From: an uncultured Bacteroidales bacterium | GTDB lineage: Bacteria > Bacteroidota > Bacteroidia > Bacteroidales > UBA1715 | DNA: 64,000 nt | Reading direction: 5' to 3' | Assembly: GCA_937892155.1 (NCBI GenBank) | Contig: CALAUG010000030.1 | Span: 62,001-126,000 of the forward strand | In this document: one piece after another, positions 35,522-43,841 of the stretch | How the letters are laid out: each line of letters begins with the position of its first letter | Numbering within the stretch: position 1 is the stretch's first letter | Notes under the pieces: generated by a model | What the model was told of the DNA's origin: nothing | Databases searched by the model: none | What the model saw: only the letters and a program-made list of their open reading frames with translations | Program-made: the position numbers and the translations under genes

Positions 35522-36297
35522 CAATAAAAGAATTTCTACTTCGTGTATATAATTGGGGCTTTGTTAGTCATGAGAAAACCGACAATAATCAGCAGAAAAT
35601 TCGGAATGCTGAATGGAATGCAATTGTTGAATATATCCCATATAATACAAAGTTTGTGGACATAGGCTGTGGGGCGGGATATTCCATGGAAAAAGCTTGG
35701 TTAGATAGAAGATGTGATTGTTATGGTATTGACCCTTGTCCTGGAGAGCATGGTGTAGGTCGTTATGATCAGTTGAAAGATTCGTTGAATATTAAACAAG
35801 GATATGCAGAAGCGGTTCCTTATGATGATAAATCATTTGATGTCGTATACTCTTCTCATGTGTTAGAACATGTTAAAGATGAGGTTAAATCATTATCGGA
35901 AATGCGACGCATATTAAAAGATGATGGTATTTTAATTATTGGGATGCCAACTGCAACAATGGCATGGGTTAATTTTTTTACGCAATTACTTTTTACTACA
36001 CATCAGCGGATTTTCAATGTGTTATTTAAATTAGTACCAGGAATAACTACTGGCAACACTCCATTGGTTAATATGCTGATACCCTATTCCCATAGTTATC
36101 CGCGGGCAAAAACAATTTTTTATGATATAATACACTATCGTATCTTAAATTGGCGAAAATTGGTAGAAAAAGAATTTTATGTAGAACGAGAATTACGACC
36201 AGCAATATATCCTTATCCTGAATATCGACAGTTATTTAAACTTCGAAAGAATAAGAGATTGAGTAGTAGTGTGTTTTTTATTTGTAAAAAGAAATGA
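35518..36297 (+). CDS. SAM-dependent methyltransferase
   Basis: A 259-residue class I methyltransferase. Motif I is KFVDIGCGAGYSMEKAW (about residues 45-60), and the post-motif YSSHVLEHVKDEVKSLSEMRRILKDDGILII is typical of Methyltransf_11. It probably methylates a sugar or capping residue of the glycan. It overlaps both neighbours by 4 bp (ATGA). Confidence 0.9.
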   Translation: MTIKEFLLRVYNWGFVSHEKTDNNQQKIRNAEWNAIVEYIPYNTKFVDIGCGAGYSMEKAWLDRRCDCYGIDPCPGEHGVGRYDQLKDSLNIKQGYAEAVPYDDKSFDVVYSSHVLEHVKDEVKSLSEMRRILKDDGILIIGMPTATMAWVNFFTQLLFTTHQRIFNVLFKLVPGITTGNTPLVNMLIPYSHSYPRAKTIFYDIIHYRILNWRKLVEKEFYVERELRPAIYPYPEYRQLFKLRKNKRLSSSVFFICKKK

Positions 36298-37349
36298 AAC
36301 AACGAATCCGCAATCTAGACACCTTCCGTGCCATTGCTGCCATTGTAGTAATGATAGGGCACATAGAATTGTTTCGGCAGAATAATTTCGGGCAATCGTT
36401 GTTTGGTACAGTCCCAAGTGGTCATACTGCAGTGATGATGTTCTTTGTAATTTCAGGGTTCTTGATTTCGTTTTTGCTGACCAAGGAAAAAGAAAAATAT
36501 GGGCAGATAGCATTAAAGGATTTTTACTTACGAAGAATATTTAGAATTTGGCCTGTGTATTATTTAGTGCTAATTACGTCTTATTTCTTATTTTTTACCC
36601 CCCCCAGTTGCAAAACAATTGCGTTTGCCGTAACGATACTGCCGAATGTTTCCCATATTTTGCAATGTGGATGGAGCACTTCTCCGCAAATATGGTCGAT
36701 TGGTGTTGAAAATTTGTTCTACATATTCTTTCCTTTTGCGATAATGTTCATCAAAAAGGAAAGAATCCCTCTTGTGTTGATTTTTTTTATAATAGGATAT
36801 GCGCTGTTGCCACACGTCATTGCATTTACGAATGTGAGGACATTGCAAAATGAGACATTGGAAACTATAAATAACAAGTTCTTTTATTGCAACAAGTTTG
36901 ATTCACTTGCCATTGGCTGTCTGATAGGGCATCTATATGCCACGAAATCGCATTGTTTGAAGTTTCTGTATAATAAGATTGTATTTGCAATCTGTACTAT
37001 TCTTGCTATTGTTTGTTGGGGAGGGAATATAGAATTACAGCATTTTAATGATGAATTTATGTCGGTGCTTTTTGCTGTTGTGATATTGAATGTTTGCACA
37101 AACGATGAGCTTCACATTAACATAGAAAATGAAGTAACAAAATTTTTAGGGAAAATATCGTATGGAATGTATATGTACCATTGGATAGTGCTGTTGATAG
37201 CATTTAAGATATTCCCATTGACTGCCTCTGTTGGCTCAACGGTAATCCTCTATAGCTTTGTTATAGGTGTAACAATTTTGTGTGCGTGGATTTCATTTGA
37301 GACATACGAAAAGTTTTTCTTAAACTTAAAGAAGAATTTTGAAAGATGA
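36294..37349 (+). CDS. Acyltransferase 3 (OafA-like) membrane protein
   Basis: A 351-residue membrane protein with about ten helices. RNLDTFRAIAAIVVMIGHIELF has the R-x10-H pattern, FFVISGFLISFLL follows, and RRIFRIWPVYYL is the conserved RxxRIxPxY motif. It O-acetylates sugars using acetyl-CoA across the membrane. Overlaps both neighbours by 4 bp. Confidence 0.93.
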   Translation: MKQRIRNLDTFRAIAAIVVMIGHIELFRQNNFGQSLFGTVPSGHTAVMMFFVISGFLISFLLTKEKEKYGQIALKDFYLRRIFRIWPVYYLVLITSYFLFFTPPSCKTIAFAVTILPNVSHILQCGWSTSPQIWSIGVENLFYIFFPFAIMFIKKERIPLVLIFFIIGYALLPHVIAFTNVRTLQNETLETINNKFFYCNKFDSLAIGCLIGHLYATKSHCLKFLYNKIVFAICTILAIVCWGGNIELQHFNDEFMSVLFAVVILNVCTNDELHINIENEVTKFLGKISYGMYMYHWIVLLIAFKIFPLTASVGSTVILYSFVIGVTILCAWISFETYEKFFLNLKKNFER

Positions 37350-38470
37350 AATATGATTACATAATAGTTGGAGCTGGACTTTTTGGATCAACATTCGCAT
37401 ATAAAGCAAAGCAAGCAGGAAAGAAATGTTTAGTGATAGACAAGCGTCCGCAACTTGGCGGGAATGTGTATTGCGAGAATATGGAAGGTATAAACGTACA
37501 TAAGTATGGGGCGCATATATTTCATACATCCAATAAACAAGTCTGGGATTTCGTAAATTCTATTGTAGAATTCAACAGATATACAAATTGTCCTATCGCA
37601 AATTATAAGGGGCAATTGTTTAATCTGCCCTTTAATATGAACACGTTTTACCAAATGTGGGGCGTGACAACGCCCGAACAGGCTCAAGCAAAAATCAATG
37701 AGCAAAAAGCCGAAGCCATAGCTTCATTAAATGGTAAGGAACCTTCGAACTTGGAGGAACAAGCGTTAACACTGGTTGGTAAGGATATTTTTGAGAAACT
37801 AATAAAAGAATATACCGAAAAGCAATGGGGGCGTTCTTGTAAAGATTTGCCAGCATTTATTATAAAACGATTGCCTGTTCGTTTCATTTTCGATAATAAT
37901 TATTTCAACGACAAATATCAGGGAATTCCTATCGGTGGCTATAACACATTGATAAATGGATTGTTGGCAGGAGTGGAATGTGAGACCAATGTAGATTTCT
38001 TTAATTCCGAATATAGGGATTGGCAGAAATTTGCTGAGACGTTGGTTTATACGGGTGCCATAGATGAGTATTTTGGTTATTCTCTTGGGAAACTTGATTG
38101 GCGTACGGTATCTTTTAAGACCCGTGTAGAGAATTGTGCTAACTATCAAGGAAATGCCGTGGTAAATTACACCTCGCACGAGCAACCATATACACGCGTT
38201 ATTGAACACAAACATTTCGAAATGTTTGGGCAACAAGTATATGATTGTCCTAAAACAGTTGTGAGCGAGGAATATTCAACCGAGTATAAGGAAGGTATGG
38301 AACCATACTATCCTGTAAATAATGAGAGAAATAACGATCTTGCAGAACAATATCGCAAATTAGCAAAAAATGAAAAAAATGTTATTTTTGGGGGGCGTTT
38401 GGCTGAATATAGATATTATGATATGGCACCTATTATAGAACAAGTTAGTAAGTACTTTAACACAAAATGA
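37346..38470 (+). CDS. glf: UDP-galactopyranose mutase
   Basis: A 374-residue flavoenzyme converting UDP-galactopyranose to UDP-galactofuranose. The FAD dinucleotide fold is at the start (YIIVGAGLFGSTFAYKA), followed by GGNVYCENMEGINVHKYGAHIFHT, NLPFNMNTF and, near the end, ENVIFGGRLAEYRYYDM, all standard. Its presence implies a galactofuranose-containing glycan. It overlaps both neighbours by 4 bp. Confidence 0.97.
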   Translation: MKYDYIIVGAGLFGSTFAYKAKQAGKKCLVIDKRPQLGGNVYCENMEGINVHKYGAHIFHTSNKQVWDFVNSIVEFNRYTNCPIANYKGQLFNLPFNMNTFYQMWGVTTPEQAQAKINEQKAEAIASLNGKEPSNLEEQALTLVGKDIFEKLIKEYTEKQWGRSCKDLPAFIIKRLPVRFIFDNNYFNDKYQGIPIGGYNTLINGLLAGVECETNVDFFNSEYRDWQKFAETLVYTGAIDEYFGYSLGKLDWRTVSFKTRVENCANYQGNAVVNYTSHEQPYTRVIEHKHFEMFGQQVYDCPKTVVSEEYSTEYKEGMEPYYPVNNERNNDLAEQYRKLAKNEKNVIFGGRLAEYRYYDMAPIIEQVSKYFNTK

Positions 38471-38853
38471 TAGCGAATTTATTTCAAAAATATCGAGAGT
38501 TTATAGTATACGGCATTATTGGGGGAACGTGTGCTTTATTTGATTTTTGTGTTTATTCGTTGTTATGTTTTTGTATTCCATTTCTAATTGCTAATATCAT
38601 TAGTACACATTGTGGTATATTTTTGAGTTTTTTTCTGAACAGAAAATACAATTTTAAAGTGAAGGACAAAACGTTTCGACGTTTTATAACATTCTATGTT
38701 GTAGGATTGTTAGGTCTTGGATTGAGCGAATTGTTGTTATTTGTATGTGTGAATCAACTAAATATAGAAAAGTTATCTGCGAAATTGATAACAGTGTTTA
38801 TAGTTGCATTGATTCAGTTCGTTTTAAACAAATGTGTAACATTTAGGAAATAA
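38467..38853 (+). CDS. GtrA-family small membrane protein
   Basis: A 128-residue protein with four hydrophobic helices. FIVYGIIGGTCALFDFCVY, FFLNRKYNFK and IQFVLNKCVTF are GtrA features. GtrA proteins are thought to flip lipid-linked sugars. The adjacent GT2 would make the polyprenyl-phosphate sugar it moves. Confidence 0.92.
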   Translation: MIANLFQKYREFIVYGIIGGTCALFDFCVYSLLCFCIPFLIANIISTHCGIFLSFFLNRKYNFKVKDKTFRRFITFYVVGLLGLGLSELLLFVCVNQLNIEKLSAKLITVFIVALIQFVLNKCVTFRK

Positions 38854-38859
38854 ATTGAT

Positions 38860-39576
38860 ATGGGAAAACTATATATTGTAATGCCTGCTTATAATGAGGC
38901 AGAAAACATAGAAGAAACCATTAATCAATGGTATCCAGTTGCAGAGAAAATTTCAAAAGAAGGATGTGAATGTCAATTGGTGATTGCCGATGATGGAAGT
39001 AAAGATGATACATACGAGAGAATGTGTCAGATACAAACAGACAAGCCATTGTTTATTCCTTTGACAAAACAAAATTCTGGACACGGAGCAATGGTATTGT
39101 ATTTATATCGTTATGCGATAGAGAATGGAGCAACATATATTTTTCAGACCGATAGTGATGGACAAACCTTGCCAGAAGAGTTTTGGCAAATGTGGAAGAA
39201 CCGAACACAAAATGATTTTCATATAGGTACTCGTGGCGGTCGTCAGGATGGTTTTAGTAGGGTGTTAGTAACTCGAACGTTGAGGTTAGTTGTATGGGTA
39301 ATGTTTGGTGTATGGGTAAAAGATGCAAATACCCCGTTCCGATTGATGAGTGTCCAACGTTTACAAGAAATTCTGCAGTATGTGCCAGAAGATTTCTTTT
39401 TAGCAAATGTGGCAGTATCTGCTATTGCGGTAAAAAAGAAAGAATCCATTGCTTGGTATCCCATTACATTCCGCCCACGACAAGGTGGTATAAATTCCAT
39501 TAATATGAAACGGATTGTTAAAATAGGATGGAAGGCCATAGGAGATTTTAGGGAAATAAATAGAAACTTAAAATAA
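38860..39576 (+). CDS. GtrB/dolichol-phosphate-mannose-synthase-like GT2
   Basis: A 238-residue GT-A enzyme. YIVMPAYNEAENIEETI, LVIADDGSKDDTYERM and YIFQTDSDGQTLPEEFW (DxD). Members load a sugar onto polyprenyl phosphate. No C-terminal helices are visible, so membrane association would rely on GtrA next door. Confidence 0.88.
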   Translation: MGKLYIVMPAYNEAENIEETINQWYPVAEKISKEGCECQLVIADDGSKDDTYERMCQIQTDKPLFIPLTKQNSGHGAMVLYLYRYAIENGATYIFQTDSDGQTLPEEFWQMWKNRTQNDFHIGTRGGRQDGFSRVLVTRTLRLVVWVMFGVWVKDANTPFRLMSVQRLQEILQYVPEDFFLANVAVSAIAVKKKESIAWYPITFRPRQGGINSINMKRIVKIGWKAIGDFREINRNLK

Positions 39577-39580
39577 CAAG

Positions 39581-41440
39581 ATGTTTTTTTCAATTATAGT
39601 AACTATAGTTTGTTGTCTGGTTTTTTATATCACAGGTTTACTAATTTTATGGAGTGCCAAGCTAAATCATATACATGATCGTTTTGAAAATGTCTTTGTA
39701 AGTTTCTTGATAGGCTTTTTATTTCTTTCTAGTGTATATTCATTTGTAAAAACGTCAGGGAATACGGTTAGTTGGGGATTCATAATAGTTTTTCTTATCT
39801 TTTTTTCATATTGTAAAATAAGTGGCAAACAGATAGAACGTACTTCGTTAAAAGAAATCTTCGTAAGGATGCACAACGACTTACCTTGTTGGTTACCCAT
39901 TGTTGTCACGTCATTAGTATTTGTCATAGTTAATGGATATTTTTTTTATGGAAAACCATTTAATTCTGAACCTCATTTTGATTATAGCTATTATGCTGCA
40001 GTAGCAGATGAAATGGCTATACGAGGTGTTGAGTCAAACAATATATTGCGCGATGTATTGTGGCAACAACATATCGCTCCAACTCCATATCATTATATAG
40101 AATTGTGGGCCACATCTATGATTTCGTCATTATTTCATATTAATAGTACAGAAACGATATTTATTATTATTTATACAATACTTGGAACATTATTGGTTTT
40201 AGGGTTATTTGCTTTAGCAAGACAATATAAAAACAAGATGGTTTTTTACATAATTGCGTTATTGGCAATGTTCTCAGCGCCAATTGCTTACTTTGACTAT
40301 ACTTTGGGGTTTAACATTTTTAGAGTTTTAAATCTTGAGACAATTTTTACGTCTTTAATAAACACGAAAACACAAATAGTTGCGATATTTTTCGTGTTCT
40401 CGGTGTTACTTTATAAATATGACAAAAACTATTTCTTGATATCATTATTGTTTTTACCTATTGTAAATATAGTTTTAGCACCATCTATATTTATTACCGT
40501 AGGAAGTCTGTTATTGTTTCAGTCAATAAAGAAATCAAAAAAATCATTTGTGGTTTTATTGGAAACAATTGGATTAGGAGTTTTTATACTCTGTTTTTAT
40601 ATATTGCAGTCAAAAGGTGATTCTTTAGGGAATTTTAGCACTCAAAATGTAGAGGACAACGTCTTCGGCTTGTCTTTGATTGTGAAATCAACAATCAAAT
40701 TAGGTTTATTTTTGTTAATATATCATTTCCCTATTATTCTAACACTATTTTACTATTGGAAGAAAGATAAAAATGCCATAACTAATCTTATAAGTAGAAA
40801 AGGTATGTTGATTATTGCAACTTCAATACTCTTATTTACAGGTTTTATCTTTGCACAATTAACAAAAGGTGTTCGAGATAATACACAATTTTATGCTTTA
40901 GCCACAGAGATATTGCCTATTGTCTATGTGATTTTTGTTTTTGAAATTTTGGTATTAAGCAATAAAATATGGGAGCAAATAACTATAATTATAGTTTGTT
41001 TATTTTTCTTTGTTTTTAGTTTGCATTATAACACATTTCAAGTGGAAAATCCATATCCTTTTAGTACAGATATTAAGTTCTTAAATGATGTGGAAAATTC
41101 GGTTTCAAAAACGAACTCAAAAGTTGTAGCATCATTAGATGCTTCTTATTCATATCCTTATCCTATAAGTTCTCAAACTGGCATTTATTTGAGAACTATT
41201 TATATTGGAGAAAGAAATATGTATACTCCGATAGTATCAACCTTTACTGCTTTTTCCGACAAGTACGAAGAAGAACATGGAGAGGCAACATTAGACACAT
41301 TACAATACGAATTTTTGCTCGCAAATAATGTAAAGCAAATAGTGTCAAAATCCTGTCTGAAACTACCTACTTGTATAGAAACCCTTGTTGATACAACTTA
41401 CGTTTCTAAAGATGGTAAATTGTTTTATTTGTTGAAATAA
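39581..41440 (+). CDS. Multi-spanning membrane protein, GT-C or polymerase-like
   Basis: A 619-residue protein with about 11-12 hydrophobic helices. A larger loop after helix 4 contains EPHFDYSYYAAVADEMAIRG and HHIAPTPYHYIELW-like aromatic segments. The size and a periplasmic acidic loop after the first helices fit GT-C glycosyltransferases that use the GtrA/GtrB lipid-linked sugar. A Wzy-type polymerase is the alternative. The last 90 residues are soluble. A 24-bp copy of a DUF4143 gene end begins 2 bp after its stop. Confidence 0.7.
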   Translation: MFFSIIVTIVCCLVFYITGLLILWSAKLNHIHDRFENVFVSFLIGFLFLSSVYSFVKTSGNTVSWGFIIVFLIFFSYCKISGKQIERTSLKEIFVRMHNDLPCWLPIVVTSLVFVIVNGYFFYGKPFNSEPHFDYSYYAAVADEMAIRGVESNNILRDVLWQQHIAPTPYHYIELWATSMISSLFHINSTETIFIIIYTILGTLLVLGLFALARQYKNKMVFYIIALLAMFSAPIAYFDYTLGFNIFRVLNLETIFTSLINTKTQIVAIFFVFSVLLYKYDKNYFLISLLFLPIVNIVLAPSIFITVGSLLLFQSIKKSKKSFVVLLETIGLGVFILCFYILQSKGDSLGNFSTQNVEDNVFGLSLIVKSTIKLGLFLLIYHFPIILTLFYYWKKDKNAITNLISRKGMLIIATSILLFTGFIFAQLTKGVRDNTQFYALATEILPIVYVIFVFEILVLSNKIWEQITIIIVCLFFFVFSLHYNTFQVENPYPFSTDIKFLNDVENSVSKTNSKVVASLDASYSYPYPISSQTGIYLRTIYIGERNMYTPIVSTFTAFSDKYEEEHGEATLDTLQYEFLLANNVKQIVSKSCLKLPTCIETLVDTTYVSKDGKLFYLLK

Positions 41441-41442
41441 CT

Positions 41443-41466
41443 TAGGATGCTTAAAACCGTAAAAAA
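41443..41466. repeat. Copy of a DUF4143 gene 3' end (left)
   Basis: It starts TAGGATGCTTAAAACCGTAA and is identical to 42954-42976, which is the last codons and stop (GCLKP) of the intact ATPase. It appears here without the rest of the gene, so an earlier ATPase copy probably stood at this spot. Confidence 0.85.
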
Positions 41467-41592
41467 ATGACACGCATTCTCCATATAATACCCCAATTAC
41501 GCAAAGGCGGTGCAGAACGGCTTTGCTTTGATAGTGATATAAGATTCGTGGTAAAACCAAAATCTCCAAACAACCGAAAAGTAAATCTCTAA
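41467..41592 (+). pseudogene. Truncated GT4 glycosyltransferase start, copy 1
   Basis: It reads MTRILHIIPQLRKGGAERLC then diverges (FDSDIRF) and stops after 41 codons. The first 22 codons match the start of the GT4 gene type seen intact at 45688. The tail is encoded by the triple repeat of the next ATPase promoter. Confidence 0.85.
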
Positions 41593-41628
41593 ATAACCGA
41601 AAAGTAAATCTCCAAACAACCGAAAAAT
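41560..41628 (+). promoter_or_regulatory. Three contiguous 23-bp repeats before an ATPase gene
   Basis: Copies at 41560-41582, 41583-41605 and 41606-41628 share AAATCTCCAAACAACCG (C/T changes in copy 2) plus AAAAGT or AAAAAT. A -7 box TATTTTTG (41662-41669), with TTG 18 bp upstream (41641-41643), stands between the array and ATG 41684. Likely operators. Confidence 0.8.
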
Positions 41629-41683
41629 AATCGTAATATATTGATAATTTGTAAAATATTATATTTTTGCAAAAAAGCTTGTT

Positions 41684-42973
41684 ATGGAACAAAATCCAAC
41701 ATATAGTAATCGTATAGCGGATGTCGTGCTATCACGAAAACTATTGTCTTCTAGTGCTGTGTTACTTCAAGGACCAAAATGGTGCGGTAAGACAACTACG
41801 GCAGAACAGCTTGCAAAAAGCATATTGTATATGGCAGATCCAGATGCCTTACAAAAGAATCTGTTTATAGCCTCTACCAATGTAAAGTCATTATTGGTTG
41901 GTGACACCCCTCGTTTGATTGATGAATGGCAGGTTGCCCCACAAATTTGGGATGCCGTTCGTTTTGAATCAGACAATCGAAAAAATGTTGGTTTATTTAT
42001 TCTAACAGGCTCTGCGGTTCCTCCTGTAACAAATAAAATTCAACATACAGGAACAGGGCGGATTTCGCGTGTTACTATGCGTCCCATGAGTTTGTGGGAA
42101 TCGAAAGAAAGCAATGGGACTATAAGCCTACAAGATTTGTTTGAAAAGGGCGGTGAACCGATTTTTGGAGAATGCGAAAAAAAATTAGAAGACATTGCAT
42201 ATTACATTTGTCGTGGAGGATGGCCAATGGCAGCTACGATTATGAAAGGTGAAAGCGCATTGGAAACCGTATACTCGTACTATGAAGCAATAACAGAAAT
42301 TGATATTTCCAGAGTTGATTCGGTGCGACGTGGTCAGGAACGCACAAAAAAACTGATGCGTTCATTAGCTCGCAATCAAGGAACACAAACTAGCTATTCC
42401 AAGTTGAAAGATGATATTGCGACCAATGACAGTCGTACATTGGACGAAGATACTATTGCTTCATATATAGAGGCTTTGAAAAAGATATTTGTCGTGGAAG
42501 ATATGGAAGCGTGGAATCCTAACCTAAGAAGTAAATGTTCGATTCGCACTACCGACACACGATATTTTGTCGACCCGTCAATTGCTGTTGCAGCCCTTGG
42601 TATAGGTCCGAATGATTTATTGAACGACTTAAACACTATGGGGTTTCTTTTTGAAACAATGGCTGTACGCGATTTGCGAGTATATGCAGATGCGCTATAT
42701 GGTCGAGTGTTTCATTATCGTGACAATAATAATTTGGAATGTGATGCTGTAGTTCATTTGCGTGATGGACATTACGGTCTGGTGGAAATAAAGTTAGGTG
42801 GCGAAAAACTAATTAATGATGGCATAGAGTCATTAATTAGGTTAGAAAGCAAAATTAATACGGACAAAATGTATCCTCCTTCGTTTAAAATGGTTTTAAC
42901 TGCAGTTGGCAATATCGCATATCTGCACGAGAAAGGAGTTTATGTTGTTCCAATAGGATGCTTAAAACCGTAA
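41684..42973 (+). CDS. AAA ATPase with DUF4143 (nuclease-like) domain, second type
   Basis: A 429-residue protein. Walker A is LQGPKWCGKTTTAEQL (residues 28-43), with a substitution of the usual GARQVGKT form, and Walker B RLIDEWQVAP (about 81-90). The C-terminal DUF4143 part has NLECDAVVHLRDG...GLVEIKLGG, the D...ExK core of the PD-(D/E)xK fold. It belongs to a different subfamily from the 30306 protein. It lies between truncated GT4 starts and is preceded by its own repeat-bearing promoter. Confidence 0.9.
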   Translation: MEQNPTYSNRIADVVLSRKLLSSSAVLLQGPKWCGKTTTAEQLAKSILYMADPDALQKNLFIASTNVKSLLVGDTPRLIDEWQVAPQIWDAVRFESDNRKNVGLFILTGSAVPPVTNKIQHTGTGRISRVTMRPMSLWESKESNGTISLQDLFEKGGEPIFGECEKKLEDIAYYICRGGWPMAATIMKGESALETVYSYYEAITEIDISRVDSVRRGQERTKKLMRSLARNQGTQTSYSKLKDDIATNDSRTLDEDTIASYIEALKKIFVVEDMEAWNPNLRSKCSIRTTDTRYFVDPSIAVAALGIGPNDLLNDLNTMGFLFETMAVRDLRVYADALYGRVFHYRDNNNLECDAVVHLRDGHYGLVEIKLGGEKLINDGIESLIRLESKINTDKMYPPSFKMVLTAVGNIAYLHEKGVYVVPIGCLKP

Positions 42974-42976
42974 AAA
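42954..42976. repeat. DUF4143 gene 3' end (right copy)
   Basis: Partner of 41443-41466. Here it is the true end of the ATPase gene and is followed directly by GT4-start copy 2, as the left copy is followed by GT4-start copy 1. Confidence 0.85.
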
Positions 42977-43090
42977 ATGCTTAGAATTCTCCACATAATC
43001 CCTCGTTTACGCAACGGCGGCGCTGAACGGATTTTCGTGAGAAACCTGAATTTTGACTTCTTTGTTTTTTCAGCAGATTATAAATTATAA
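42977..43090 (+). pseudogene. Truncated GT4 glycosyltransferase start, copy 2
   Basis: It reads MLRILHIIPRLRNGGAERI then unrelated residues and a stop at codon 38. The junction is after Glu-Arg. The stop lies inside the palindromic operator of the next ATPase remnant. Confidence 0.82.
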
Positions 43091-43100
43091 TTTGCTGAAA
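43085..43100. repeat. 16-bp direct repeat flanking the DUF234 remnant, left
   Basis: TTATAATTTGCTGAAA, exactly repeated at 43660-43675. The left copy is the right arm of a long palindrome (TTTTTTCAGCA...TGCTGAAAAAA, 43065-43103) that overlaps a promoter. Confidence 0.8.
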
Positions 43101-43122
43101 AAATAAAAATCGTATATATTTG
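43091..43122 (+). promoter_or_regulatory. Promoter of the gutted ATPase gene
   Basis: TTTG at 43091-43094, 20 bp, TATATTTG at 43115-43122. A further half-site AGCAGTTTATAAAT (43124-43137) repeats the palindrome arm AGCAGATTATAAAT (43072-43085). Promoter and operator survive although the gene body does not. Confidence 0.7.
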
Positions 43123-43136
43123 AGCAGTTTATAAAT

Positions 43137-43665
43137 ATGATTATATGAAATAACCAACAAAGCACGTGAGTTCCTCTATCAATTGGTGGATTCGTTTAGT
43201 TGTTTCTATTTCCATTATATGCATTTCAATAAATATAAAGATGAACACTTTTGGACAAGCAATCTAAACAGCCCTTTGTTCCATGCTTGGAGTGGATATG
43301 CTTTTGAAATACTTTGTCTTAATCATGTTTCACAAATAAAACATGCTTTGGGTATTAGTGGTATTCAATCTAATGCTTGCTGTTGGAGTTGTAAGGATAC
43401 TCAAGGAGGTTCTCAAATAGATTTGTTGATTGATAGAAGTGACAATGTGGTTTCTGTTTGTGAAATGAAATATTCGCGTAATGAATATGAAATAACGAAA
43501 GCAGATGCAGAGAATTTTATGAATAAAATAGACAAATTAATGTTACATACTAAAACGAAAAAGTCAATTCGATTTACCATGGTTACACTAAGTTGTTTAA
43601 AACAGAATAAATATAGTTATATTGCTCAAAATCAAGTAGATATTAAAAATATAATGAATTTATAA
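43137..43665 (+). pseudogene. AAA ATPase (DUF234 type) with the N-terminal ATPase domain deleted
   Basis: After the promoter a start-like ATG ATT ATA TGA is followed, in another frame, by an open stretch from 43141 that encodes only the C-terminal part of an archaeal-type ATPase: ITNKAREFLYQLVDSFSCF, WSGYAFEILCLNHVSQIKHAL, GSQIDLLIDRSDNVVSVCEM with the nuclease-like D...ExK. The Walker motifs are missing. An internal deletion of a roughly 1.5-kb gene explains this best. A TTG at 43183 could start a 160-residue fragment. Confidence 0.85.
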
Positions 43666-43675
43666 TTTGCTGAAA
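43660..43675. repeat. 16-bp direct repeat flanking the DUF234 remnant, right
   Basis: Identical to 43085-43100. It contains the stop codon of the ATPase remnant and is followed by another TTTCAGCAGATT arm (43694-43705). Confidence 0.8.
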
Positions 43676-43721
43676 TGTAATTTGATTTTATAATTTCAGC
43701 AGATTTTAGAACAGAAATCTA

Positions 43722-43802
43722 ATGACTCGCATTCTTCATATAATCCCTTGTTTACGTAAAGGCGGCGCAGAACGGCTTTGCTTGGATATTTGTAATGAAT
43801 AA
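43722..43802 (+). pseudogene. Truncated GT4 glycosyltransferase start, copy 3
   Basis: It reads MTRILHIIPCLRKGGAERLC then LDICNE and a stop. It matches copy 1 over 22 codons with about 10 mostly silent differences, and carries two more codons of the GT4 pattern (LDIC) also seen in the intact gene at 45688. Confidence 0.85.
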
Positions 43803-43821
43803 TGAGAAAATATTAAATTTG
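43789..43821 (+). promoter_or_regulatory. Possible promoter for the FkbH-like gene
   Basis: TTTG at 43789-43792 (inside GT4-start copy 3), 21 bp, TAAATTTG at 43814-43821, 20 bp before ATG 43842. Confidence 0.55.
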
Positions 43822-43841
43822 TATGTGAATTGTAGTACAAA

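Noticed and set aside
43137..43148. Intact start of the DUF234 ATPase (ATG ATT ATA)
   Set aside because: It meets a TGA after three codons and is in a different frame from the surviving C-terminal part.
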